Below are positions 6,804 to 15,076 of a DNA stretch of 20,316 bases, one piece after another. The notes below the pieces were generated by a model that saw only the letters and a list, made by a program, of their open reading frames with translations, was not told the origin of the DNA and did not search any database. Position 1 is the stretch's first letter. The number at the start of each line of letters is the position of its first letter. This DNA comes from a virus: the IMG/VR virus record IMGVR_UViG_3300032240_000149, positions 1 through 20,316 of that record; one strand, given 5' to 3'. The translations under genes and the position numbers were made by a program.

Positions 6804-6831
6804 AAAAAAAGAGACCTCCGAAGAGGTCTCT
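6804..6831 (-). terminator. Intrinsic terminator after gp23 (UUCG loop)
   Basis: On the minus strand the stem GAGACCTC / GAGGTCTC closes a TTCG tetraloop (cUUCGg type). It is extended by one more pair and followed by seven T. It lies 28 nt after the gp23 stop and is a textbook Rho-independent terminator. Confidence 0.93.
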
Positions 6832-6858
6832 CTAAAGTATCACTCTATGGTGATTTGA

Positions 6859-8184
6859 TTACATCAAGTTCTTAACGCCAAACAAACGGTAATAAACGTT
6901 AGTACGAGGATCTAATGTACCTGTACCAGCAGTTAAACCTTTTGCAAATGGGTTAGCAACCATACCGTAACGAGTTTTGAAACCAATCTTAGGTTGGAAT
7001 GTAAACTGGTCAACAGCACGAACCATTTGGAGAGGAACGTATGGGCAATAGAAAATACCAGCATCATATGGTGAAGAACCTTTATAACCGATAGTTACGA
7101 GTTCTTGATTAGCAGTATAACCACCAAAATATGGGTCGATATAAACTTTGATACGGCCATGTAACAAACCAGCAAATGTATTACCTGTATCATCTACTTG
7201 TAAGTCAGATTGAAGAGCAGGAGTATAAGATAATACACCAGCCATTGCCATAGCAGAAGCAACGTCAGAAGAAACGATTAATACGTTACCTTTACCTCTA
7301 CGAGTTTGTTTTGCAATTACGTTAGCATCACGTTCAATTTGGAAAATCAAACCTTTGAAACGCTCAACAGACCAACGACCGTTTGAGTCTGTATCTAAGT
7401 CAAAGTAACCAGCAGTAGTTGTACCATACTGAGCACCAGCAACAGCACAAGTATAGATTGTACGAATAACTTCACGGTTAATTTCAGCCAAAATTTCAGT
7501 AGACAGAATGTTAGACAATTCTGTTTCAGCGTCAAGACCATGAATTGCCTTCAAGTCTTGTGCTAATTCTAATGAATACTCAGCTTTGAGAGCACGGGAT
7601 TGAGCAGTTACAGTAACTTTGTCAATCGTAAATGCCATCTGTTGGAAAGCAGCACCAGATTCAGAACCTAACAACTCAGCGTTAGCTGTTGGGAATGCAA
7701 TACCAGAAGTAGTTGCACCAGAAGTTACGTTTTGGAATGTGTTTGCAGTATCAGTTGTTAATGTACCTTGAAAACCGTATGGGTTATTGGTAGATTTAGC
7801 ACCTGAGAATACTGTGTTTGCTTCATTGTAGAAAGCTTCAGCACCAGATTGATTCTCGTAACGAGCACGCATTGCAAAAATTAAACCTGTAGGACCAGTC
7901 ATTGGTTGAACACCAGCAACGTCATAAGCGATTAAGTTAGGCAAAGCACGGCGTACTAAAGAAATCAAGATTGGGTCAAAGTTCTGAACACCACCAGCAA
8001 TGTTTGTAGGACCAGTATCAGTTAAAGTTTCGTTTAACTGTTGACGGTCTTGAGCCATAGCTTGACGTTGATTTTCAAGAATGACAGTTGTAACTGCACG
8101 CTTGTACGGGTCTTTAATTGGTTCTAATTCTGGATGATCCAGAACTGGAGACCAAGCTTTTGATAATTCTTCTGTTAAATACAT
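6859..8184 (-). CDS. 23: gp23, major capsid protein precursor
   Basis: This 441-residue HK97-fold capsid protein is recognised by LISLVRRALPNLIAYDVAGV followed by QPMTGPTG, which is highly conserved in T4-like gp23. T4 gp23 is 521 aa, so this is the shorter form common in aquatic relatives. The prohead protease gp21 cuts after (L/I)xE; QLNE ending at residue 52, followed by TLTDTGPTN, is the best candidate cleavage site, leaving a mature protein of about 389 residues (inference). It has a strong Shine-Dalgarno (AAGGAGA), a late-type AATAAATA upstream and a terminator downstream. Codon use differs from its neighbours, with many AAC, TTC, GAC and CGT codons, as expected of the most abundant virion protein. 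Confidence 0.97.
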   Translation of the reverse strand: MYLTEELSKAWSPVLDHPELEPIKDPYKRAVTTVILENQRQAMAQDRQQLNETLTDTGPTNIAGGVQNFDPILISLVRRALPNLIAYDVAGVQPMTGPTGLIFAMRARYENQSGAEAFYNEANTVFSGAKSTNNPYGFQGTLTTDTANTFQNVTSGATTSGIAFPTANAELLGSESGAAFQQMAFTIDKVTVTAQSRALKAEYSLELAQDLKAIHGLDAETELSNILSTEILAEINREVIRTIYTCAVAGAQYGTTTAGYFDLDTDSNGRWSVERFKGLIFQIERDANVIAKQTRRGKGNVLIVSSDVASAMAMAGVLSYTPALQSDLQVDDTGNTFAGLLHGRIKVYIDPYFGGYTANQELVTIGYKGSSPYDAGIFYCPYVPLQMVRAVDQFTFQPKIGFKTRYGMVANPFAKGLTAGTGTLDPRTNVYYRLFGVKNLM

Positions 8185-8219
8185 TTAATTCTCCTTGTGA
8201 GTTTCTTGTTTTGGTATTT

Positions 8220-8227
8220 TATTTATT
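8220..8227 (-). promoter_or_regulatory. Late promoter before gp23 (AATAAATA)
   Basis: The octamer matches T4 TATAAATA except for the first base and overlaps the TAA stop of gp22. It is 36-43 nt upstream of the gp23 ATG, which has a strong AAGGAGA ribosome site. Confidence 0.75.
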
Positions 8228-9503
8228 ATTTTACCAAAGTCTGTGAAATAGTTTTTGCATAATAATCGATTTCAGAATTTGAAGATTTAATTGTCCTCTT
8301 TTCTTCTTCTAGCAAAACTTCGTCATCTAAAGCATCAGTAGTTGCAACTTTCACATCTGCTTTGAAATATGATTCTTTCAAAGTTTCAAGTTTGGTTGTA
8401 AACTCTTCCTCAGTAGTAAAGTCAACACCCTCTGCGAGCGACTTCATTTTTTCTACTTGAGTTTGCGTTAGGCCTTCACACGCTGTGTAGATAGCCTCAA
8501 TTTTTTTCTGTTCGTTTAGTGCTTTTGATAATTCAACACCACGAGCGATTTCTTCATTTAGAACGGCTTCAGTAGCTTCTAATTGAGCTGCCAATTCTTC
8601 AACGATATCTACCTTATCTTCAGGAATATCGATGTTGTGTTCAATGAATAAATCTCTTAAACCAGTTAAGAATTCTTCTGTAATCTCTGACTTGAGACCA
8701 GATTGAATTGCAAGTTCGTTATCTTTCATCCATTCTTCTACCATATAATTTAGGTAGTCGTCTACTTTAGCTGCCAAATCTTCTTTAATTGACTCAACAG
8801 CGATTTCAAATTCTTCCATTAACTGCTCTTCAGCTTCAGCAATAACTTCTTCAGCACGAGCAATAACAGCAGCTTCAAAAATTGTAGTGGCTTTAGTTAC
8901 AAATTCTTCTGAAAGATTTTCACCAGAAAGTAAAGCGTCCATATCTTCTTTCATTTTCTCTTTCATTTTTTCTTTGTTTAACATTTTTTTCATCATTGCT
9001 TTGTCTTGAGCAGCATCTTCATGACCTTCTTCTTTTTCTTCTTCAATGATTTCTTCTTCTTCAACTTCAGTTTCTTCGCCGTAAGATTGAAATGTGGCAC
9101 CTGGATTTGGCATCATCATTTGAGCAGCACGTTTGCCAGCAATACGGTCACGAATAGCGGCATAGTCAGTAGCAGCTTGTTGTACAGGAGTTGTTGCCGT
9201 ACCTTCATCACCTGGTTGACCTTTTAGTTTAGAAGCACCAACGCCATCTTTTTGTGAACCTACAGGAGGTGTAGCGCCTGGAGGAGTGGCAGATGGTGTG
9301 CCAGCAGTATAGTTTGGATTTGCATCGCCCATTTTTGTTGGTGAATCACCAATTTTACCTGCGTCTTGTTGACCAGTAACTACTGATGTAGGTAACTTAC
9401 CACCTTCAGGTCTTTTACCGTAAATGGTAGATGCTTGAATTGATTTTGAATCTTCGCCTAATAAAACACTTTTAGCGGCGTCAGATAAATTAAAATTTGC
9501 CAT
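8226..9503 (-). CDS. 22: gp22, prohead scaffold core protein
   Basis: This 425-residue protein lies between gp21 and gp23, as gp22 does in T4. The N-terminal 100 or so residues are rich in Gly, Pro, Thr and Ser (GTPSATPPGATPPVGSQ). Next comes a strongly acidic stretch (EVEEEEIIEEEKEE) and a Lys/Met/Glu run. A long helical, coiled-coil-like region follows (for example EEVIAEAEEQLMEEFEIAVE and EELAAQLEATEAVLNEEIAR). These are the properties of scaffold proteins, which assemble the core of the prohead and are then degraded by gp21. It is longer than T4 gp22 (269 aa), mainly through the N-terminal low-complexity part. It has an AAGGAGAT Shine-Dalgarno and a perfect late octamer upstream. Confidence 0.9.
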   Translation of the reverse strand: MANFNLSDAAKSVLLGEDSKSIQASTIYGKRPEGGKLPTSVVTGQQDAGKIGDSPTKMGDANPNYTAGTPSATPPGATPPVGSQKDGVGASKLKGQPGDEGTATTPVQQAATDYAAIRDRIAGKRAAQMMMPNPGATFQSYGEETEVEEEEIIEEEKEEGHEDAAQDKAMMKKMLNKEKMKEKMKEDMDALLSGENLSEEFVTKATTIFEAAVIARAEEVIAEAEEQLMEEFEIAVESIKEDLAAKVDDYLNYMVEEWMKDNELAIQSGLKSEITEEFLTGLRDLFIEHNIDIPEDKVDIVEELAAQLEATEAVLNEEIARGVELSKALNEQKKIEAIYTACEGLTQTQVEKMKSLAEGVDFTTEEEFTTKLETLKESYFKADVKVATTDALDDEVLLEEEKRTIKSSNSEIDYYAKTISQTLVK

Positions 9504-9532
9504 TTTGAAAATCTCCTTGATTTATTTGGATA

Positions 9533-9540
9533 TATTTATA
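9533..9540 (-). promoter_or_regulatory. Late promoter before gp22 (TATAAATA)
   Basis: A perfect match to the T4 late consensus in the gp21-gp22 gap, 30-37 nt upstream of the gp22 ATG at 9503. It is the best late promoter in the window. Confidence 0.85.
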
Positions 9541-9541
9541 T

Positions 9542-10189
9542 TTAAAGTTTTTTCATGAAGTTCTCAAATATGCGTAGACTTACTGATTCAATATCTTTTC
9601 TTGAAGCTTGTTTGATTTCTCTCTTAGCTTCTTCAATATATTGTTCTGTCCAAACACCATTGACTAACATCCATTCTTTACCTTCCATGATACCTTGTAC
9701 AAAAGCACCAGGTGCTGAAGGGTCTGCTACAATATCTGCCGCTGTGGCTAGATAAAAATCGGGTTGAACTACGTTAACGCCATTGACGTTCTTCAATGAA
9801 CCCATGCCTCTTGAAGATACACCTAACTGAGCACCACCTTCAATAAGGCTTTTTGCTATATTACCCATTGGCGTATCTAATATTTTTGCTTTACCTATCC
9901 AAGTATTACCATCTTCTCTTAATCCTACAATCATATGTGATACACGGTCAAGATTAATAGAAGGCGATTCTGGATGTCCTAATTCACCGAAAGCACGGTG
10001 CTTATTAATGTATTCTTCTGTATAACGACTAACTTCTTTCTTCATAGTATTATATTCATATAAACGACCATTTTTATTTTTAGTTTCAGCAACTAAAAAA
10101 GGACCTTCAATGTGTAAAGATTTTTTACCATTAGATTCTTCTAAGTAAGTATAGTTTACGTTGTCGTTTATTTCTTTAATAAGTTTCAT
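9542..10189 (-). CDS. 21: gp21, prohead maturation protease
   Basis: This 215-residue serine protease matures the prohead by cutting scaffold and capsid proteins after (L/I)xE sites. Conserved segments are the N-terminal SLHIEGPFLVAETKNKNGRLY, AFGELGHPESPSINLDRVSH with candidate catalytic His72, and LGVSSRGMGSL with candidate catalytic Ser125 or Ser126. The His-Ser spacing of about 54 is close to that of T4 gp21 (His85, Ser140). The ATG at 10189 gives MKLIKEINDN, 7 nt after the preceding stop. An in-frame start at 10270 would add 27 unrelated residues inside the upstream gene and is rejected. The length matches T4 gp21 (212 aa). Its targets gp22 and gp23 follow directly. Confidence 0.95.
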   Translation of the reverse strand: MKLIKEINDNVNYTYLEESNGKKSLHIEGPFLVAETKNKNGRLYEYNTMKKEVSRYTEEYINKHRAFGELGHPESPSINLDRVSHMIVGLREDGNTWIGKAKILDTPMGNIAKSLIEGGAQLGVSSRGMGSLKNVNGVNVVQPDFYLATAADIVADPSAPGAFVQGIMEGKEWMLVNGVWTEQYIEEAKREIKQASRKDIESVSLRIFENFMKKL

Positions 10190-10196
10190 AATTGGC

Positions 10197-10739
10197 CTAT
10201 GGAGTAATTTTATATGTACCGTAGTTAAATGCAGCTGGATCATTAAACTGACCACGCTGGTAATACTCATTTTCTTTTCTTACTTCCATAACGATAGTAT
10301 AACTTGCATTAGCTAATTGTCCACGGGAACAAATGGCAATATCACCATTGTTGTAACTTGTTTTTGTTGGATTTTTGATTGTAATCCAATTTCCATTTCC
10401 ATCATACTCACCATTACCTTGCATAAACAATATTGGAACGCCAGAATTTGCTAAAGCACTTGCTGTATTTGCCCAATATAGTTGAATATCACCAGTTGCA
10501 GTATCAGAATCATACCAAACACGGTGAATTGTTAAACCATAATAAGGTTTTGCTGTGTTACTAACGCTTAAAGATGAACCTAAAGGTACATTATTTGCAT
10601 CTAAAGCTCCATATAAAGTATTGGCAGCAATTCGTGATACATTATTTTCTTGGCCAGAACCATCAAACTCACCAGTTAATTTGATGATTGCGTGTTGAGT
10701 ATCGTCCTTTAAAACTTGATATGAATATTTATTTGCCAT
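10197..10739 (-). CDS. Putative virion protein of unknown function at the gp68 position
   Basis: This 180-residue protein is predicted to be mostly beta. It starts MANKYSYQVLKDDTQHAIIK and includes GLTIHRVWYDSDTATGDIQL, PILFMQGNGEYDGNGNWITI and GDIAICSRGQLANASYTIVM, ending YKITP. I recall similar proteins in marine phages of several tail types, annotated as structural or hypothetical, but I do not recognise a named T4 protein. T4 has gp68 (a helical core protein) here, and this does not look like it. It has its own late-type octamer (GATAAATA) and an AGGATA ribosome site. Together with its place among head genes, this suggests a capsid-associated or decoration protein. That role is inference. 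Confidence 0.8.
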   Translation of the reverse strand: MANKYSYQVLKDDTQHAIIKLTGEFDGSGQENNVSRIAANTLYGALDANNVPLGSSLSVSNTAKPYYGLTIHRVWYDSDTATGDIQLYWANTASALANSGVPILFMQGNGEYDGNGNWITIKNPTKTSYNNGDIAICSRGQLANASYTIVMEVRKENEYYQRGQFNDPAAFNYGTYKITP

Positions 10740-10756
10740 TTTTTATCCTGTTAATT

Positions 10757-10764
10757 TATTTATC
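10757..10764 (-). promoter_or_regulatory. Late promoter before the 180-aa virion-like gene (GATAAATA)
   Basis: One mismatch to TATAAATA, overlapping the first base of the gp67-like stop codon region and lying 18-25 nt upstream of the ATG at 10739. Confidence 0.65.
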
Positions 10765-10943
10765 TATTCTTCTGATTGTTCTTCAGATTCTTCATAATCT
10801 TCTGGCGTAATTAAATTTTTTGCCAAACTTTGTTTAGCCGCTTCAATATGAGCAGTTACTTTATCTTGAATAGAAGCATATAGTGCATTTCTAAATTGAA
10901 CACCATCTTGGTCCATTGCGTAGTCGATTATACTTTTTTCCAT
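10764..10943 (-). CDS. gp67-like prohead core peptide
   Basis: A 59-residue ORF starts MEKSIIDYAMDQDG and ends with an acidic tail PEDYEESEEQSEE. It has a strong AGGAGA ribosome site 7 nt before the ATG and a late-type octamer (GATAAATA) just upstream. T4 gp67 (80 aa, prohead core peptide) has the same architecture and location, immediately after gp20: a short amphipathic helix with repeated Ala and Lys, then an acidic tail. Here the central part reads LYASIQDKVTAHIEAAKQSL. T4 gp67 is cut by gp21 into small internal peptides kept in the head. Identity is low, so the name rests on position, composition and size. Confidence 0.78.
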   Translation of the reverse strand: MEKSIIDYAMDQDGVQFRNALYASIQDKVTAHIEAAKQSLAKNLITPEDYEESEEQSEE

Positions 10944-10961
10944 TTTATTCTCCTAATTAAT

Positions 10962-12590
10962 TTATTTATCACTTTTTGATTGTTGCTTTGTTGCCATTGC
11001 AATTTCATGTTTTTGGTCATCTGGATTTTGAGGTTGTGCCGGCACTTGGGACATCATTTGTTGTTGTGATACATCATTCATTACACCAACTGGTAGTCCA
11101 AGTCCTTGTTCTTTTTCCATTTCAATTTCTTTATCCATTTCTTCAATCTCATCATCAGATAAACGTAAAACATTTCTTTGAATCCATAATTGAGAAAAGT
11201 ATCTACCTGTATATGGGTCAATAGTTTGTAACAAACCTAAACGATTAGTCATTAACTCAGCATCTTTTAATTCTGTAAAGTTGTTATCTTTAATGAAATC
11301 ATAATAAATATTTTCTTTCATCATGTCCCATTCTTCTGCTGTACAAATACCTTTTAATACAACTTGTACACGCATTGCTTGGTCAAATAGATTAGAAAAC
11401 TTATTACGAAGTCTATCAACAAACTTGGCAAACTTTAATTCATCACGGGTAATTTCATTAGTACGACCTAATGAGAAACCAGAAGATTCTGGATTTAATC
11501 GAGAAACTGGAACACTCAGAGCTTTATATAATTTCTTTTCAAAATACTTAACATCTTCCAACTCACCTAAGTTTTGACCACCAGGTAATGTTGTAATTTC
11601 TGTGCCTTTACCACCTTCTCTACGAGGCAACCAAAAATCTTCCATCATTGATAAGAATTTACGGTCATCTCTTACTTCACCTGTAACGGCATCATAGACT
11701 AATTTGTTTTTATATTTGACCATGATGTCACGAAGGTATTGTTCTGCTTTTAATTTCGGTAAATTACCCACATCAATATAAAAAATCCTACGCTCAGGAG
11801 CCCTAGAAATTCTATATATGACAGTAGCATCTTCAATCATCCTTAATTGATTAAGTGGTTTTATCGCTTTGTGTAGGTATGACAATACCACAGCCCTACG
11901 AGAGTCCATAAGACCACTAACAACAGAAATAATTGAGTCGGTGGTAATTCTAACACCCACAGGCCCAAAATTACTAGAAGAACCAGAAATAACTTTATCG
12001 TTAAAAATATAGTATTCATTGATTACATTGGCAACTTCTACGCCAGTCCTTTCGTCTTTTGATTTTTTAACTTCTCTAACCTTACGAATTTTTCGTGGGT
12101 CAATATATCTTAATTCTTTAATACCTTCTGTAGGCGCTTCTCTATCAATAATCATGTGGTAATATAATCTACCATCAACATAGTATCTACGAAAAATGTC
12201 TTGTGCCATTTGATTATAGTTTAACAATCTAAGCACAGTACTAAATTCTGTTTGTAATGATTTTTTAATTTTATCTGGTTGCTTTAATTCATCCAAAATC
12301 ATACGAATATTTCTACCATCATCATCTTGGCAAATAGCTTCATTGATAATGTCATCAATAGCAGATTCGATTTCTGGCTGCATTGCCATTTCACGATAAC
12401 GACCAATGAGTTCTATTTCATTTTTAGCAGAGCCATCTAGGTCAACGTAAGTGCCATAGTAAGCGGCAGAAGTAATGGTAAGGGCACCATCATCATTAAC
12501 TGGAGGCGTAAAAGATTGTTGCACGGCTTGGACGTCATCGTCTTTCCGTGAAATTGTAAAACCAAAAAGTGAAAATTTATTAGCGGCCAT
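10962..12590 (-). CDS. 20: gp20, portal vertex protein
   Basis: This 542-residue protein is close to T4 gp20 (524 aa), the dodecameric portal that initiates prohead assembly and through which DNA is packaged. Diagnostic segments include YVDLDGSAKNEIELIGRYRE, QPEIESAIDDIINEAI, FRRYYVDGRLYYHMIIDREA, RYIDPRKIRKVREVKK, YRISRAPERRIFYIDVGNLP, WLPRREGGKGTEITTLPGGQ and SRLNPESSGFSLGRTNEITR. All are characteristic of the T4-type portal used as a cyanophage marker gene. The C-terminal tail is acidic and Gln-rich. It starts after the gp19 terminator with only a weak AGGA ribosome site, and no obvious NATAAATA precedes it. The packaging partner gp17 lies upstream. Confidence 0.97.
   Translation of the reverse strand: MAANKFSLFGFTISRKDDDVQAVQQSFTPPVNDDGALTITSAAYYGTYVDLDGSAKNEIELIGRYREMAMQPEIESAIDDIINEAICQDDDGRNIRMILDELKQPDKIKKSLQTEFSTVLRLLNYNQMAQDIFRRYYVDGRLYYHMIIDREAPTEGIKELRYIDPRKIRKVREVKKSKDERTGVEVANVINEYYIFNDKVISGSSSNFGPVGVRITTDSIISVVSGLMDSRRAVVLSYLHKAIKPLNQLRMIEDATVIYRISRAPERRIFYIDVGNLPKLKAEQYLRDIMVKYKNKLVYDAVTGEVRDDRKFLSMMEDFWLPRREGGKGTEITTLPGGQNLGELEDVKYFEKKLYKALSVPVSRLNPESSGFSLGRTNEITRDELKFAKFVDRLRNKFSNLFDQAMRVQVVLKGICTAEEWDMMKENIYYDFIKDNNFTELKDAELMTNRLGLLQTIDPYTGRYFSQLWIQRNVLRLSDDEIEEMDKEIEMEKEQGLGLPVGVMNDVSQQQMMSQVPAQPQNPDDQKHEIAMATKQQSKSDK
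10963..10970 (-). promoter_or_regulatory. Late promoter before the gp67-like gene (GATAAATA)
   Basis: One mismatch to TATAAATA, overlapping the TAA stop of gp20 and 20-27 nt upstream of the ATG at 10943. Confidence 0.68.
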
Positions 12591-12608
12591 ATTGTCCTAT
12601 TTCAATTC

Positions 12609-12643
12609 AAAAAAACATAAAAGAGAGGACCTAGGTCCTCTCT
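12609..12643 (-). terminator. Intrinsic terminator after gp19
   Basis: A perfect 22-bp palindrome (12622-12643, centred on CCTAGG) forms a stem of about 9 bp with a 4-nt loop. On the minus strand it is followed by TTTATG and then seven T. It begins 16 nt after the gp19 stop. There is no T-run on the plus-strand side, so it works in the minus direction. Confidence 0.9.
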
Positions 12644-12658
12644 ATAAAATAATAAAAA

Positions 12659-13207
12659 TTAAACGTTATCTGTTGAATCTGAAGTCCAGTACTGATATGC
12701 AAATGTTACTGAATATTCTTCAATAGAATCATTTGAACCCCAATCTAAATCAATTGGAGCTACATCAACTGGAAACATTCCAACAAAAGTACATCTCTTT
12801 AATACAGAACTATCTTTACCATATTGTACTACGTTTGCGTTAACGGTATAACCTAGCGGTGTATTGAAGGTTGCATTTCTTACATTACCTGAGTGACCAT
12901 TGATTAGATTCATCCATCGTTCCATCGAATTACGAATCGTGAAATCTTCATCGTTGATAATTGTTACTGTCCAATCTGTGAAAGTTCTGTTACCAGCAAA
13001 TTTCATTTCACGACCAAAATAATATAATGGAACAGTACCAATAGTTGAACCAGGTAGCTGAGCAGATTTTGCTTGGAACAAAGCTTTACGAGTGGCATCA
13101 CCAGCACCAGGTACTGCTGTTGGGAATGTTAAATTCACTTCGAAAAGATTTGGCCGAGCTCCGTCAAACTGAAGTTCTGACCTAAATTGTGATACGTTAA
13201 ATGCCAT
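12659..13207 (-). CDS. 19: gp19, tail tube protein
   Basis: This 182-residue protein is the inner tube subunit of the contractile tail (T4 gp19, 163 aa). It starts MAFNVSQFRSELQFDGARPN, followed by LFEVNLTFP, then AKSAQLPGSTIGTVPLYYFG, a FAGNRTFTDWTVTIINDEDF strand pair, MERWMNLINGH and the C-terminal PIDLDWGSNDSIEEYSVTFA with YQYW. These are typical gp19 features. It follows gp18 directly, has an AGGAGA ribosome site and its own late-type AATAAATA, and is followed by a terminator, giving a short tube transcript suited to high copy number. A paralogue occurs at 6259-6786. Confidence 0.96.
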   Translation of the reverse strand: MAFNVSQFRSELQFDGARPNLFEVNLTFPTAVPGAGDATRKALFQAKSAQLPGSTIGTVPLYYFGREMKFAGNRTFTDWTVTIINDEDFTIRNSMERWMNLINGHSGNVRNATFNTPLGYTVNANVVQYGKDSSVLKRCTFVGMFPVDVAPIDLDWGSNDSIEEYSVTFAYQYWTSDSTDNV

Positions 13208-13230
13208 TTTTTTCTCCTATATCGTTGTAT

Positions 13231-13238
13231 TATTTATT
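13231..13238 (-). promoter_or_regulatory. Late promoter before gp19 (AATAAATA)
   Basis: One mismatch to TATAAATA, overlapping the TAA stop of gp18 and 24-31 nt upstream of the gp19 ATG. Confidence 0.72.
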
Positions 13239-15006
13239 AAGCTTGTCCAACGATTGTTGTGAAATCGACACCAGTTCTTACAGCAACAAAATTCAATTGA
13301 ATAAAGTTAACTGAACGAGAAGGTTTAACGTAAATATCACCAACAAATTGATTAGCATCAATAACTGCCGAAGTATTATTTGTAGAATCACAAACAACAC
13401 GGAAGTCATAGATACCACGGCGTGCTTTAATGTCTGCTAAAAATGGAGTTATCAAATTAACAAATTGATTTTGTGTAGAAACATCATTGAATTCAAACAA
13501 AGAAAACTTAGCTGCTTGAGCAATTGATTTTTCTAACACAATAAACAATCTACGAACATTGATTCTATCAAATGCAGATGGTTTGGATTGTAATGTTTTA
13601 TCTCCAAACAATACAGTACCTTGACCAGGGAATGTACCAACTGGATTGACACCAATAGAATATAAACTATCACGTTGTGTTTTATTTGGATTCCATGCTA
13701 ACTTAACAACATTCTTTAAGTTACCACGGTTATAACCAGCCGGTGAATACCAAGGATCCCGAACAGCATCAGTATAAACACATAAACCAGCAATGTCTCC
13801 GTTTAATGGAATCCATTGATAATTGTTATTATACTTGTCAAACATATATTTCCAACCAGAATCAGCAACAACGTAAGATGAAGAGCGACTTAATGCTGTT
13901 ATCCAATTTTGAATATTGGTTGCTTCATTACCTGTTTGATTAATAACGTTTGCTGAAGGAGGTGAAATAAAAGCTATACAATCTTTTCTAGAGCCTGCAA
14001 CATTATCAATAACGTGTTGTTGAACTGGAATATTACAATTTCCAGTTATTGCTAAAGAAATATCAACTGAATCTGGATTTGTAAAATAATTCCAAGCAGT
14101 AATTTTTTCTGCATCTGTAGATAAAACAGAAGTACCACCAACTAATGTTAATGTTGGAGTGGTATTCATTGTGGCGAAAGCTGTATTAGTTGTATTTGCT
14201 AAAGGATATATCCATGTATTTGCTGGAGTAGTTCCTGCTGAACCTGGGGTATTTCTTAAAGGAGGATCAATTGCATAAACATATTTTGAATTTTTAAAAA
14301 GATAATCAATATAATGATTTGAATTTCCTAAAGAATCTACTGAATCACGAGCTTTTGACAAATACGGATATACTTCTAATACTGTATTTTTTGTACCTGT
14401 AAATTCTCCACCACTATCTACAACAACAATATGTATCTCATCATTTGATGCTCCAACGGCTGCAGCTTGAGCAGAAGTTCCTGGAGCGCCAGGAAAATAA
14501 GTAGAAACGCCAACACCATTAACATTCCATGTTGAAAAAGCACCACCAGCATCACAAGCAGATACAGTTAATGAATTACCTAAAGCTCCTGGATATCTTG
14601 CTACAAAAGCACCATATGCGTTATTATTATTTGTTGTGTTTAAATAAGAATATTCAAAGATATCTTCATTTTTTATTGATACACCAGGACTAGAAGAATT
14701 TGCTGTTGCGTTATTAGCTAAAGAACTAATTTGTCTAACAATTTTAAGATTATTTCCATAAGCTAAAAAAGAAGCAGCAGTGTGAAAACTTGTAATTACA
14801 TTAGCAGATGTTGTGGTTCCTGCGGGTGTTACAGGTTTACCAAATTTACTAAGTAATTGTGTTTCATTAGTAATTTGAATTATTTTTTCCGCAGGTCCCC
14901 ATGTAAAAGACCCTACGAATGCACCGGCTGTAGTTTGTACCGAAGGAACTACTGTCGTTAAATCGACTTCGGAAGTGGCTACACCTGGAGAGATTTGAAA
15001 TGCCAT
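13237..15006 (-). CDS. 18: gp18, contractile tail sheath protein
   Basis: This 589-residue protein is the sheath subunit. It starts MAFQISPGVATSEVDLTTVV, followed by GAFVGSFTWGPAEK and the near-N-terminal LLSKFGKP segment, which are hallmarks of T4-type gp18. The conserved C-terminal domain includes KPSAFDRINVRRLFIVLEKS, FEFND, RGIYDFRVVCDSTNNT and VYVKPSRSVNFIQLNF-like text, which form the inner sheath fold. T4 gp18 is 659 aa; the difference lies in the variable outer protrusion domains, here rich in Asn, Thr and Ser. It has an AAGGAGA ribosome site and a late-type GATAAATA upstream. gp19 follows with its own promoter. Confidence 0.97.
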   Translation of the reverse strand: MAFQISPGVATSEVDLTTVVPSVQTTAGAFVGSFTWGPAEKIIQITNETQLLSKFGKPVTPAGTTTSANVITSFHTAASFLAYGNNLKIVRQISSLANNATANSSSPGVSIKNEDIFEYSYLNTTNNNNAYGAFVARYPGALGNSLTVSACDAGGAFSTWNVNGVGVSTYFPGAPGTSAQAAAVGASNDEIHIVVVDSGGEFTGTKNTVLEVYPYLSKARDSVDSLGNSNHYIDYLFKNSKYVYAIDPPLRNTPGSAGTTPANTWIYPLANTTNTAFATMNTTPTLTLVGGTSVLSTDAEKITAWNYFTNPDSVDISLAITGNCNIPVQQHVIDNVAGSRKDCIAFISPPSANVINQTGNEATNIQNWITALSRSSSYVVADSGWKYMFDKYNNNYQWIPLNGDIAGLCVYTDAVRDPWYSPAGYNRGNLKNVVKLAWNPNKTQRDSLYSIGVNPVGTFPGQGTVLFGDKTLQSKPSAFDRINVRRLFIVLEKSIAQAAKFSLFEFNDVSTQNQFVNLITPFLADIKARRGIYDFRVVCDSTNNTSAVIDANQFVGDIYVKPSRSVNFIQLNFVAVRTGVDFTTIVGQA

Positions 15007-15057
15007 TTGTGTTCTCCTTAAATTATTATGTTATTGGCAGTTATAATACCATTACTA

Positions 15058-15065
15058 TATTTATC
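15058..15065 (-). promoter_or_regulatory. Late promoter before gp18 (GATAAATA)
   Basis: One mismatch to TATAAATA, in the 70-nt gp17-gp18 gap and 52-59 nt upstream of the gp18 ATG. Confidence 0.72.
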
Positions 15066-15076
15066 AAACGCTATCT

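Noticed and set aside
9006-9227. Plus-strand Phe-rich open frame
   Set aside because: Reverse reading of the poly-Glu/Lys stretch of gp22.
10190-10270. Upstream start for gp21 adding 27 residues
   Set aside because: The extra residues lie inside the upstream gene and do not resemble gp21; the ATG at 10189 gives the family-typical N-terminus and length.
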